NCBI GenBank assembly: GCA_030037705.1
Contig: JASHQE010000039.1
Location: forward strand, 37,468-101,467
DNA length: 64,000 bases
Direction of reading: 5' to 3'
Source: Acidobacteriaceae bacterium
GTDB taxonomy: Bacteria; Acidobacteriota; Terriglobia; Terriglobales; Acidobacteriaceae
Below the pieces are notes generated by a model. It was given only the letters and a program-made list of their open reading frames with translations. It was not told the origin of the DNA and did not search any database. The translations under genes were made by a program, and so were the position numbers. Shown piece after piece: positions 54,563-63,086 of this stretch. Numbering within the stretch: the stretch's first letter is position 1; each line of letters opens with the position of its first letter.

Positions 54563-55831
54563 ATGCATCGCTCACATATAGTGTTTTTGATCGAAAACAC
54601 TTCTTTTCTAAAGGATAGGAGAGTTCGACAAGAAGCATTGACATTGAGGCGAAATGGGTACGACGTCTCAGTCGTATGCCCCGGAGGCACGGGGCCAGAT
54701 GCCGCGGCTCACGAGATCATCGACAATATCGCCATCTATCGCTATTGGCAGCCATGGCAGGGCAGAGACTTCCTGAGCTATTTGCTGGAATATGGATGGG
54801 CGATGATATGCACGCTCCTGATTGTTGGCTGGATATGGGTGAGGGAAGACTTCGATGTTCTCCATGCGGCTAATCCGCCGGATCTGTTTTGGCTGGTCGC
54901 GCTGCCATTTGTGGGTGTGGGAAAGCAATTCGTGTACGACGAGCACGATCTGTGCCCAGAGCTGCTACACTCCAGGGTCGGCCACAGTGTCGCGCTTCGC
55001 GAACTCTTCCTGTTGCTCGAGCGCTGTTCCTATTGGTTAGCGGATCTGGTGGTCGTAACAAATCAATCGGCCTACGAAAGCGCTCTGGCGCGCGGCGCTA
55101 AATCGGAAAAACTCTGTATCGTTCGCAACGGCCCCGATTTGGATTACTTTATTGACGTGAAGCCACGGTCGGAACTGAAGGGCGGGGCAGAGCATCTTGC
55201 GCTTTATGTTGGTACCATGGCGCCGCAGGACGGCGCAGAGCGTATTTTGAGTGCAGCTCATCATATTGTCCACACCCGCGGCCGGCGCGACGTGAGGTTT
55301 GCGCTCTTGGGAAGCGGGGAATGTGTTCCCGATCTTAAAGCAATGGCGAAGACGCTTGAGATCGAACCATATATAGATTTCCTGGGCTGGATCGACGGTT
55401 CTGACCTTCTCAGCTACTATGCAACGGCTGATGTGTGTTTGGCGCCGGAGCCGCCGGTTGAGTTCAACCAGAGATCTTCCTTTATCAAGCTCACCGAGTA
55501 TATGTGCTACGGCAAAGTTACAGTGTCTTTTGACTTGCTGGAGTCGCGGCGAACTCTTGGCGGCTCCGGAATCTTTGTTGAGCGGGATGACCTTGCCCTA
55601 TTTGGTGATTCCATTCTTGCAATTCTCGATGCGCCCGGGCTTCGTCAGCGGATGGGCGAGATTGGCGCGGAGCGTCTTCGCAGATCCTTTCATTGGGGGC
55701 CTTGCAGCAAAGTATTGATGGATGCCTACGAGAAAGTGATTTGGAATCGGGAGCCATTGCATATGGAGATTGCCGGTCATAGCGGACAATCCAACTGTTC
55801 ACCGGAACACATGGATCATTTCAATCGCTAA
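54563..55831 (+). CDS. Glycosyltransferase family 4
   Basis: 422-residue GT-B enzyme: FLKDRRVRQEALTLRRNGYDVSVVCP, YDEHDLCPELL, LYVGTMAPQDGAERIL at the C-domain start and LAPEPPVEFNQRSSFIKLTEYMCYGK in the donor site. A hydrophobic stretch (WAMICTLLIVGWIWV) suggests membrane association. It resembles WbuB/WcaL-type enzymes. ATG 54563 follows TAGGGG. Donor unknown. Confidence 0.9.
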   Translation: MHRSHIVFLIENTSFLKDRRVRQEALTLRRNGYDVSVVCPGGTGPDAAAHEIIDNIAIYRYWQPWQGRDFLSYLLEYGWAMICTLLIVGWIWVREDFDVLHAANPPDLFWLVALPFVGVGKQFVYDEHDLCPELLHSRVGHSVALRELFLLLERCSYWLADLVVVTNQSAYESALARGAKSEKLCIVRNGPDLDYFIDVKPRSELKGGAEHLALYVGTMAPQDGAERILSAAHHIVHTRGRRDVRFALLGSGECVPDLKAMAKTLEIEPYIDFLGWIDGSDLLSYYATADVCLAPEPPVEFNQRSSFIKLTEYMCYGKVTVSFDLLESRRTLGGSGIFVERDDLALFGDSILAILDAPGLRQRMGEIGAERLRRSFHWGPCSKVLMDAYEKVIWNREPLHMEIAGHSGQSNCSPEHMDHFNR

Positions 55832-56036
55832 AGCATAGGTTGAGGTTGCTTATTTAACTCGGAGTAGTTTTACCTTAATTGAGAAATGTAATCCGCACAT
55901 TGAGTGTGGCAATTGCAAGCCTTGAAGCATATCAGTTCATTCATCCAGTGCAAGTAAAAGTGCTACGCATGGGACTCCAGAAAATTTCGGGCAAACGCAT
56001 TCGGGCAACATCTTCTGAATATACAAGGGGGAGATT

Positions 56037-57383
56037 GTGACGTTGACTTCTTTAGATCGTACCGCTGAACTCAAACATCGGATTGAAACACGCGAGGCCC
56101 GGATCGGCATCGTTGGCATGGGCTATGTCGGGCTGCCGCTCGCTCTTTTGTTTAGCGAACAGCGGTTCAAGGTGGCAGGTTTTGATATCGATGATCGCAA
56201 AGTGGAGAAGCTGAATCAGGGGGGATCGTATATCGTGCGCATCCCCGGCACCGAAATCCAGGTGGCGCAGCAGAACGGATTTCGCGCGACTGCCGATTAT
56301 AGCGAGATTGCGCAGATGGATGTCGTGATCATCTGCGTTCCCACACCGCTTGATGAATATCACGAACCCGATCTTAGTTATGTTTCGGGAACGGTGCGCA
56401 GCATCGCACCGCATCTCCATGAGGGACAACTCGTGGTGCTGGAGAGCACAACCTATCCTGGAACAACGGAAGAGATCGTCGTTCCTCTGCTCGAACAGGG
56501 AAACCCAGCCGGTCTACGCGTGGCCCGAGATGCGGTAAGTAACGGTTTCTATGTGGCCTTTTCTCCTGAGCGGGAAGATCCCGGCAACGACACGGTAGCG
56601 CGGCGAGATATTCCGAAGGTTGTGGGCGGTTGCGGGCCGGCGGCGCTCGAGCTGGCGTGCGCAGTTTATTCCTCCATCTTCAATCGCACGGTTCCTGTTT
56701 CCTCGCCGGCCGCCGCCGAGATGACCAAGCTGCTTGAGAACATTTATCGTTGCGTCAACATCGCATTGGTGAATGAGCTGAAGCAGTTATGCCTGCGCAT
56801 GGGAATCGATCTGTTCGAAGTCATCAATGCGGCCAAGACCAAGCCGTTTGGATTTCAGGCGTTCTATCCGGGTCCCGGCCTGGGCGGCCACTGTATTCCT
56901 ATCGATCCGTTTTACCTGTCCTGGAAGGCCAAGCAGTTTGATTTTCACACGCGCTTTATCGAGCTGGCCGGCGAAGTGAATAACGCGATGCCTTACTTTG
57001 TTGTGGAGAACGTGATTGAGGCATTGAGCCAGCATCACAAATCTCTGCGCGGATCGCGGATTCTGATTCTCGGTATGGCCTACAAGCGCGACATCGACGA
57101 TCTGCGCGAGTCGCCTTCATTGACCATCATCGAGTTGCTGCAAAAACGCGGAGCGATCGTCGCATATAACGATCCGTTCTTTCCGACGGTCGGACAGGGC
57201 CGCAAATATGCGCTGAATATGACCAGCACACCCCTGGATCGAATCCCAGAGTTCGATTGTGTGCTGATCGCAACCGATCACTCGCAATATGACTACCAAA
57301 ACATCGTGAAGCAGGCTAATCTGGTTGTGGATACGCGCGATGCAACCCGAGGCATTCACTCCGACAAGATCGTAAGGTGCTGA
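56037..57383 (+). CDS. wbpA: UDP-GlcNAc 6-dehydrogenase (WbpA-like)
   Basis: 448-residue nucleotide sugar dehydrogenase: RIGIVGMGYVGLPLALLFSE, VPTPLDEYHEPDLSYV, VLESTTYPGTTEE and the catalytic Cys in GPGLGGHCIPIDPFYLSWK. The SPERED..DPGN region fits the WbpA/WecC branch rather than UDP-glucose dehydrogenases. It would oxidise UDP-GlcNAc to UDP-GlcNAcA, the substrate for the WbpB/D/E-type trio at 17-20 kb. GTG 56037 follows GGGGGAG. It is 205 bases downstream of the GT4 gene and seems to have its own promoter region. Confidence 0.92.
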   Translation: MTLTSLDRTAELKHRIETREARIGIVGMGYVGLPLALLFSEQRFKVAGFDIDDRKVEKLNQGGSYIVRIPGTEIQVAQQNGFRATADYSEIAQMDVVIICVPTPLDEYHEPDLSYVSGTVRSIAPHLHEGQLVVLESTTYPGTTEEIVVPLLEQGNPAGLRVARDAVSNGFYVAFSPEREDPGNDTVARRDIPKVVGGCGPAALELACAVYSSIFNRTVPVSSPAAAEMTKLLENIYRCVNIALVNELKQLCLRMGIDLFEVINAAKTKPFGFQAFYPGPGLGGHCIPIDPFYLSWKAKQFDFHTRFIELAGEVNNAMPYFVVENVIEALSQHHKSLRGSRILILGMAYKRDIDDLRESPSLTIIELLQKRGAIVAYNDPFFPTVGQGRKYALNMTSTPLDRIPEFDCVLIATDHSQYDYQNIVKQANLVVDTRDATRGIHSDKIVRC

Positions 57384-57516
57384 TGAGCGAGGGCCGGGCC
57401 CGCCCGGCTCGCGCCATCGCGGCATAAAACATTGCATCAGTCCTCGGGTAGGTTTTGAGGCACGCAGTCCGATACGCCTGCCCCAGGTCATCTATTCTTG
57501 ATTATTTAAACTATAG

Positions 57517-57547
57517 GTTGCAGCGGGCGTGCTCGTTGCGCTGCAAC
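57517..57547 (+). promoter_or_regulatory. Hairpin before the TPR lipoprotein gene
   Basis: GTTGCAGCG (57517-57525) pairs perfectly with CGCTGCAAC (57539-57547), and GGAG, the ribosome site of the GTG at 57561, follows directly. It could be an operator or leader hairpin. Confidence 0.4.
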
Positions 57548-57560
57548 TGGAGAACCCGAC

Positions 57561-59888
57561 GTGAGTTTCTCTTTTAAATGGCAGCCGATGCTGGCCGTGA
57601 GCCTTGTGGCTGTTCTTCTCTCAGCATGCTCATTCGATCCCAACGTTCGCAAGCAGAAGGATTTTCAAAACGGACAAAGCTTCTTCGACAAAGGGGAGTA
57701 CCGTGCAGCCACGGCAGAGTATGCGCGTGCTATTAAGGTCGATCCCAGTTACGCGGATGCGCACTTTCAGCTTGCACAAAGCTATATGCTGCTGCAAGAG
57801 CCTGACCGCGCTTACCAGGAGTTCGCCCGTACGGTAGAACTGCGGCCTAACGATTACCATGCTCGCCTCGCGATCGCGAATCTGGCGATCATGACTCGGA
57901 ATTTCAAGCAGGCGAAGGAGCAGACCGATTGGCTGCTGAAGGCGCGGCCGAACGACCCTGCCGTGCACTCGGCCATCGCAAGCCTTCTGGCCGCACAGGA
58001 CGATATTCCGGGCGCAATTCAAGAGGCGCAACAAACCGTCGCGCTTGCGCCGGATCGTTGGGAGCCTTATCTGACCTTAGCTCTCTTGCAGGCGAAGGAC
58101 GGTCAGGAAGATGCTGCGGAGGCCAGTTTCAAGAAGGTTATTGAGATGGACCCGAAGGAAGTAAAGGCGCGCGTGCTGCTCGGGACCTACTATCAATCAC
58201 GCAATCGTCTGGATGATGCAGAACACGAATTCCGCGATGCGATCGCTGCAGGTCCCGACAAGATGGCTCCGCGCACAGCGCTGGCTGGGCTTTATATGGC
58301 GGAGGGAAAGCCGGACCGGGCCGAGAACACTTTGGAACAGGCCAAGCAAGATCTTCCGCATGATCCGGAATGCCTGCTGGCGTTGAGTAATTTCTATTAT
58401 GTTACGGGAAATCTGGATAAGGCGGTCGGCGAGTACGATGCGCTTTATGCCGCGCACCCGAGCGACATTACGATCAAGAAAAAATACATACAGCTTTTGA
58501 TTCAAACCAAGCACTATGACAAGGCGCAGCAACTCGACAACGAGATCCTGCAGGCCAATGCCAATGACAGCGACGCTCTGGTTTATCGCAGCCAGATGCA
58601 GATAAGCGAAGGCGATATAAACGATGCCGCGCAGACTTTACAGACCGTAGTTACAAACGCTCCCAATGACAGCCTGGCGCACTACGTGCTGGGCGTTGCT
58701 CTCAATAAACAGGGTTATCCGGAGCGCGCCGAAAGCGAGTGGAAGGAGGCTCTGCAGCTCAATCCGAACTTTCTGGATGCGCAGCGCGCGATTGCCGACG
58801 AAGCGATGTTGAAGGGTGATATGACTGCTCTTCAAGACGCTGCCAACCAGATCATCCGGCTTGAGCCCGGGTCCCCGGAAGGTTACGCACTGCGCGCTCT
58901 TTCCAGCATCAATCGCAGCCAGTTTGAAGAGGCCGAGCGGGATGTTCGCAGGGCAATTTCGGTTGCTCCACAGAGCGCCTTCGGCTATGTGGAACTGGGT
59001 AACCTCAGGTTCGCGCAGAAACAATATACCGATGCCGCTAAGGCTTACCAGGACGCCTTGGATCGCAACGCCGGATCGATGGATGCGCTGCGCGGACTGA
59101 TGAATACATATAATGCGGAAAAACAACCCGACAAAGCCATTGCAGCGGCGCAGGCGCAGGTGAGTAAGTCACCCGAGAATAGCAATTTTTACGAGTTACT
59201 CGGCTCTGCCCTTTTTCATTCCAAGAAAGATCTCGGCGGTGCAGAAGCAGCCTTTCAGAAGGCTGCCACACTCGACGGGCATAATGCCGATGCCTGGATT
59301 CAACTTTGCCAGGTGCAGGCAACCAAAGGCGAGATCGACCAGGCCATTGCCACGGGTGAGGATGGGCTCAAGCTGAATCCACACCAGTCCGGTCTTGATA
59401 TCCTCATGGGAGATTTGTACGTGGCACGTTCGGACTGGAAAAAAGCGGAGGACGCCTACCAAGCCGCCCTGGTAGTGAGTCCGCAAAATCCCATCGCTTC
59501 CAATGATCTTGCCCGAGTGATACTCGATAGCGGCGGCAATGTCGATGTTGCACTGTCTTTGGCGCAGACCGCGCAAAAGCAGTTGCCCAACTCGCCGGCC
59601 GTGGTCGATACGTTTGGGTGGATCTACTATCACCGGGGCATGTACCAACTGGCAATGACGTCTCTCCAGGAGGCGCTGGCGCTTGAACAAAAGAGCCAAC
59701 TATCCGAAGATCCGGATATTCAGTATCACCTGGGCATGACCTACGAGAAAACCAAGCAGCCTGCGCTGGCCAGGGAACACTTTGAGGATGCCTTGAAAGC
59801 CGATCCGAACTATCGTGGCGCCTCTGAGATCCGCGCTGAATTAGCACATCTCCAGTCGGCGGGAACAACGGCGACGGCTCATCCCTGA
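57561..59888 (+). CDS. TPR-repeat lipoprotein, PrsT-like
   Basis: 775 residues. The signal peptide ends with the lipobox LLSAC, then about 18 tetratricopeptide repeats fill the protein (for example GEYRAATAEYARAIKVDPSYADAHFQLAQ, AYQDALDRNAGSMDALRGLM). TPR lipoproteins of this layout (PrsT) accompany exosortase A EPS loci and resemble scaffolds such as AlgK or BcsC repeats, helping to assemble the export machine in the periplasm. Assignment to PrsT is by layout and neighbourhood. GTG 57561 is near GGAG; the start is well supported by the signal. Confidence 0.88.
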   Translation: MSFSFKWQPMLAVSLVAVLLSACSFDPNVRKQKDFQNGQSFFDKGEYRAATAEYARAIKVDPSYADAHFQLAQSYMLLQEPDRAYQEFARTVELRPNDYHARLAIANLAIMTRNFKQAKEQTDWLLKARPNDPAVHSAIASLLAAQDDIPGAIQEAQQTVALAPDRWEPYLTLALLQAKDGQEDAAEASFKKVIEMDPKEVKARVLLGTYYQSRNRLDDAEHEFRDAIAAGPDKMAPRTALAGLYMAEGKPDRAENTLEQAKQDLPHDPECLLALSNFYYVTGNLDKAVGEYDALYAAHPSDITIKKKYIQLLIQTKHYDKAQQLDNEILQANANDSDALVYRSQMQISEGDINDAAQTLQTVVTNAPNDSLAHYVLGVALNKQGYPERAESEWKEALQLNPNFLDAQRAIADEAMLKGDMTALQDAANQIIRLEPGSPEGYALRALSSINRSQFEEAERDVRRAISVAPQSAFGYVELGNLRFAQKQYTDAAKAYQDALDRNAGSMDALRGLMNTYNAEKQPDKAIAAAQAQVSKSPENSNFYELLGSALFHSKKDLGGAEAAFQKAATLDGHNADAWIQLCQVQATKGEIDQAIATGEDGLKLNPHQSGLDILMGDLYVARSDWKKAEDAYQAALVVSPQNPIASNDLARVILDSGGNVDVALSLAQTAQKQLPNSPAVVDTFGWIYYHRGMYQLAMTSLQEALALEQKSQLSEDPDIQYHLGMTYEKTKQPALAREHFEDALKADPNYRGASEIRAELAHLQSAGTTATAHP

Positions 59889-60007
59889 ATTTGCTAGATG
59901 CGGATTGAAAGCCGCTGGCCGTTCCGTGCTGTGAGCTTTGGGCACAGCCGGAAGAGAAGCGGCCATTGTGCAGCTCTTTGCGGGGGCGCAAGAGCGCGCA
60001 TCTCATA

Positions 60008-60051
60008 CTCTTCCCGATAGGTGACTAACGGGTTCTGGTAACCGGGAAGAG
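60008..60051. promoter_or_regulatory. Hairpin with GGTAACC in the loop
   Basis: CTCTTCCCG (60008-60016) pairs with CGGGAAGAG (60043-60051). The loop holds CTGGTAAC (60035-60042), the octamer also found near 5482 and, inverted, in the UpxY leader. It may be a terminator-like structure after the TPR gene, or an operator for the gene at 60233. Confidence 0.35.
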
Positions 60052-60133
60052 GTACCCAAAAACTTCACCCTTTCGGATACACCAGGTGATTCTTAGGTTA
60101 TGTGTTTCCAACGAGTTGCAAAAACTATCTGCT

Positions 60134-60161
60134 TTGACAACGGACCGTATCGCGCTACGAT
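60134..60161 (+). promoter_or_regulatory. Sigma-70-type promoter of the PEP-CTERM-like gene
   Basis: TTGACA (60134-60139), 16-base spacer, TACGAT (60156-60161), about 70 bases before ATG 60233. The boxes match 6/6 and 4/6. Confidence 0.6.
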
Positions 60162-60232
60162 GAAACGAACGAGGGCGAACTATGCAAGTGCCCGTTAGCT
60201 TTGTTCATACACGAGAGTGGAAGGGGAAAATC

Positions 60233-60973
60233 ATGAAAATTAGAGCTATAAAGTTGGCAGGGCTAGCTGGATCGCTGCTGTTCTGCTTTGGGCTCCCAGC
60301 GATGGGGCAGCAACAGGTAACTGTACAATTCACAGGAGGTTATACCACAACTTGGGGGAATGCCAGCGGAGATTACGGCGCCGGAATTTACAGCGGCAAC
60401 ATTGACAACACGGCTTCTTCTGGCATCATCTGCGACGACTTCAACGATGAGATTTATGACGGTGAAACGTGGACGGCAAATGCCTTCCAGGCCTCGAGCT
60501 TGAATGCAAGCAATATCGGGGAGACCCTGTTTGGCAACACAATCGGGCTCACGGGCTATGCGGAGATCGGCACATTGGTCAGCATGATGTTCGACGGCAC
60601 GTCTACCTACGGCAGCATCACCGGAATCACCCAAGCCGAGCTCTCTTCGGCCATCTGGGACATCGGCATCGGAGGCGGGCTCCAGGGCCTCAATTCGACT
60701 GCCACTGCTCTTGTGGCTGCTGTGGAAGCGGCATTTGGCTCGAATGCAACCGAAGCCCAAGCCTATCTTTCCACATTGACGAATCTTTTTATCCTGACTC
60801 CGAATCCTGAGGGTCCCGGCGAGCCTCAGGAGATGTGGACTGAGGCGTCAATGGTGCTGCCGGCCCCGGAAGGCGGCGCGGCAATGTTGTACCTGCTGCT
60901 TGCGGGAATCACCTGTTTTGGAGCGATGTTCTTCAACGCGCGCAGGCAAGTCAGAGGATCAGTGACGGCATAA
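60233..60973 (+). CDS. Secreted protein with a PEP-CTERM-like C-terminal sorting signal
   Basis: About 246 residues with a signal peptide (KLAGLAGSLLFCFGLPAMGQ), a beta-rich body with ICDDFNDEIYDGETW (a Cys-Asp-Asp-Phe motif common in PEP-CTERM proteins), and a tripartite tail. The tail has a PAPEGG motif, a hydrophobic helix (AMLYLLLAGITCFGAMFF) and a basic end (NARRQVR). This matches the architecture of exosortase substrates, with PAPEGG in place of the usual PEP. ATG 60233 follows AAGGGGA; ATG 60182 adds 17 residues. It is preceded by its own promoter and followed by a strong terminator, so it is a monocistronic gene. Recognition by an exosortase is inferred, as none is in the window. Confidence 0.8.
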   Translation: MKIRAIKLAGLAGSLLFCFGLPAMGQQQVTVQFTGGYTTTWGNASGDYGAGIYSGNIDNTASSGIICDDFNDEIYDGETWTANAFQASSLNASNIGETLFGNTIGLTGYAEIGTLVSMMFDGTSTYGSITGITQAELSSAIWDIGIGGGLQGLNSTATALVAAVEAAFGSNATEAQAYLSTLTNLFILTPNPEGPGEPQEMWTEASMVLPAPEGGAAMLYLLLAGITCFGAMFFNARRQVRGSVTA

Positions 60974-61095
60974 CTGCGTTGATGAGCTGGTTTTGTTGGG
61001 CGGGTTCGGGTCCGGCACCAAAGCATGCCGTGACTCCGGGCAATTGACCTGGACCGGGTTGTATACCGCCCCTAGCGCTCTAATTTAACTCATCT

Positions 61096-61126
61096 GAGGA
61101 GATCGCAAAGCGATCTCCTCGTTTTA
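61096..61126 (+). terminator. Strong rho-independent terminator
   Basis: GAGGAGATCGC and GCGATCTCCTC form an 11-bp perfect stem with an AAA loop, followed by GTTTTATC. It ends the PEP-CTERM-like transcript and insulates the AAA+ gene downstream. Confidence 0.88.
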
Positions 61127-61180
61127 TCTCGCTATTCCTAAGCAAATCTAATACAAGCCTCCATACAATCCTTTTCTATT

Positions 61181-62485
61181 TTGGATCAGCTCAGTGCATT
61201 TTGCGCATTGGAGCCGGTCTCATCCATCAGATTCATCAACCAGGTTCATCAACTCACCAAGCATATGAGACCTCTTGGAGACCATCAACTCGAGTTAGTT
61301 GTGCGTAGTAATCTTTCCGCTGCGGATAAGAGAATCGAGATCGATCTTATGAGCGAGGATATCGAGTCCGTCGGAAACGGGCGATTTTTTATCGGAATTA
61401 GCCCGGTTACGAAGAAGCTCCGCGCTGAAATCGTATTACTTGCGGAGGTTGACGCGCCGGTGTTCCTTTTCGGTGAGGCTGGCAGCGGAAAAGAAACGGC
61501 TGCACGCCTGCTGCACGAACTCTCTGTCCGCTCCGGATTCGCATTCGCAAAGGTGAATTGCCCGGCTCTTCCGGAAGATCTCCTTGAACGGGAGATCTTT
61601 GGAGCGGCTGGAGTGACAGGCTATTCAAAGGCGAAACGCGGCAAGCTGGAACTCTGTGACCGCGGCACAATCTTTCTGGAAGAAATGACGGAGATGCCGC
61701 TGCGCCTGCAAGCCGAATTGGTGCGGATGCTTGAGAGCAGACGGCTTAACAGGGGAGAGGCGTCGGAAGACATGGAACTCGATGTGCGCGTCGTGGCGTC
61801 GAGTTGTATGTCGATCGAGCAAGCGGTTTCTGAGCGCAAGTTGCACCCCGGTCTCTTGCGCCTGTTCGGCGCGTATGAGCTTAGAGTGCCTGCGCTGCGA
61901 GAGCGCAAAGAGGAAATCCCCTTCCTGTCGCGCCATTTCATGCACCGTACTGCGAGGCAGTACGGCTTGCCCCCGCGGGAATTTCTCCCAGCAGTGACTG
62001 AAGCCTGGCAAGCGCACAACTGGCCGGGAAATCTGCGCGAGCTGGAACAGGCCGTAAAGCGTCACTTGGTCATAGGCAGCAAAGCATTCGATTTGGGAAA
62101 TAATCTGTTCGGCGCGAAAGGCGGAGCGCAAGAACCCGCAGGTACGGAGCTTCAGGTTGCGTTCTTGCAGCGTCAGGCACCCGGCGGCATCTGCGGTTAC
62201 AGATCTCTCAAGGCGCTGCTGCAGAGCGTCAAGGAAGAGGCCGAGAGGAGCGCGATTGCCTTCGCTCTGGAAAAAACAGGCTGGAATAGAAAGGCCGCCG
62301 CGCGGCTTCTTAAGACGAGCTATCGGACGGTTTTGTACAAAATAGAGCAATACCAGATGCATTCTCCCAGTGCTCCCGCATCTGCTGGCGTCGCTGAATC
62401 CGGCGGGAAGCAGGCGGAGTTCCGCAGCAGCCATCGGGACGATGTGCCGGCTGCCGATCTCTCGCGGATCAAAGGTGAAAGATAA
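61181..62485 (+). CDS. Strongly degenerate NtrC-type AAA+ regulator
   Basis: 434-residue protein with the order of a sigma-54 activator but altered key sites. Walker A (GEAGSGKE) is kept. Walker B is IFLEEMTEM instead of FLDEIGEM. The GAFTGA loop is shortened to GVTGY (FGAAGVTGYSK), and the arginine-finger stretch reads LHPGLLRLF, with both Arg positions lost. The Fis-type helix-turn-helix is intact (NRKAAARLLKTSYRTVLYKI). It can probably bind DNA but may neither hydrolyse ATP normally nor contact sigma-54. No receiver is present; the N-terminal 65 residues are unlike known sensors. TTG 61181 is the longest start; ATG 61265 or 61349 are possible. Confidence 0.82.
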   Translation: MDQLSAFCALEPVSSIRFINQVHQLTKHMRPLGDHQLELVVRSNLSAADKRIEIDLMSEDIESVGNGRFFIGISPVTKKLRAEIVLLAEVDAPVFLFGEAGSGKETAARLLHELSVRSGFAFAKVNCPALPEDLLEREIFGAAGVTGYSKAKRGKLELCDRGTIFLEEMTEMPLRLQAELVRMLESRRLNRGEASEDMELDVRVVASSCMSIEQAVSERKLHPGLLRLFGAYELRVPALRERKEEIPFLSRHFMHRTARQYGLPPREFLPAVTEAWQAHNWPGNLRELEQAVKRHLVIGSKAFDLGNNLFGAKGGAQEPAGTELQVAFLQRQAPGGICGYRSLKALLQSVKEEAERSAIAFALEKTGWNRKAAARLLKTSYRTVLYKIEQYQMHSPSAPASAGVAESGGKQAEFRSSHRDDVPAADLSRIKGER

Positions 62486-62506
62486 AGATGAAAGATAAGC
62501 GCAAGC

Positions 62507-62648
62507 TAGTATGGTGTCCCAGAAATTCGTAGCATAATTGGCAAGGAGCAACCGCAGATCCTTCGGCTCCGTTTGGCCCAAAAGCTGGCCAAACTTCGCT
62601 CAGGATGACAGGCGCATTTTTGATACGAACTTCTGAGACAGGACACTA
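62507..62648. mobile_element. TA-flanked MITE, type A copy 1
   Basis: Bounded by TA at both ends with imperfect terminal repeats (GTATGGTGTCCCAGAAATTCGTA against GTGTCCTGTCTCAGAAGTTCGTA, 18/23). The middle holds CCGCAGATCCTTCGGCTCC and CTTCGCTCAGGATGACA around a GTTTGGCC/GGCCAAAC hairpin. A second copy lies at 62946-63086. Confidence 0.75.
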
Positions 62649-62700
62649 GGCTGTACCGACATATAGACCAACTCTAAGTTGCTGAAAAGTAAATCAAGCA

Positions 62701-62754
62701 CTGTCATGTTGAGCGAAGTCCGCCGCGGCGGAGAGCCGAAACATCTGCGGTTCG
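62701..62754. repeat. Reverse copy of the type A core repeat
   Basis: CTGTCATGTTGAGCGAAG followed by a CCGCCGCGGCGG palindrome and ACATCTGCGGTTC is, in reverse complement, like the core of the type A elements (CCGCAGAT...CGCTCAGGATGACAG). A further fragment begins at the right edge of the window (about 63984). Confidence 0.6.
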
Positions 62755-62799
62755 CTTCGTGCTCCACGCATTCAATGGAAAACTTGCTCATTTTGCCCA

Positions 62800-62917
62800 T
62801 ATAGCAGTTCCCGAATTGGTGTAATCCGAAAGCACGCCCGCCAAGTAGCGTTTTCCTCAAGAAAACGCCACCCTACACGACTTTCAAAAAGTCAATATTC
62901 ATTCGGGAACTGCTCTA
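62800..62917. mobile_element. TA-flanked 114-bp MITE, copy 2 (inverted)
   Basis: Reverse-complement relative of the element at 25818-25935, exactly the same length (62802-62915 between TA dinucleotides), with the same terminal AGCAGTTCCC repeats and the internal GTTTTC/GAAAAC hairpin. By eye nearly nine in ten bases agree. Confidence 0.85.
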
Positions 62918-62945
62918 GGTTATCAGGCTATATGTCGATACGCCC

Positions 62946-63086
62946 TAGTGTGGTGAGTCAGAAGTTCATAACATAAGTCGAAGTCCCGAACCGCAGATCC
63001 TTCGACTCCGTTTGGCCTAAAAACGGCCAAACTCCGCTCAGGATGACAGCGGCAATTATGTTGCGGATTTAAGACTCAGGACACTA
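62946..63086. mobile_element. TA-flanked MITE, type A copy 2
   Basis: Same layout and core as 62507-62648 (CCGCAGATCCTTCGACTCC, GCTCAGGATGACAG). Ends are GTGTGGTGAGTCAGAAG and, inverted, GTGTCCTGAGTCTTAAA. Its right TA (63085-63086) is also the left TA of the next element. Confidence 0.75.

Noticed and set aside
57525-57539. GGGCGTG-CTCG-TTGC resembles a sigma-54 -24/-12 promoter before the TPR gene
   Set aside because: A start site about 12 bases downstream would cut into the GGAG ribosome site, and the -24 half matches poorly; the same bases are explained by the GTTGCAGCG hairpin.
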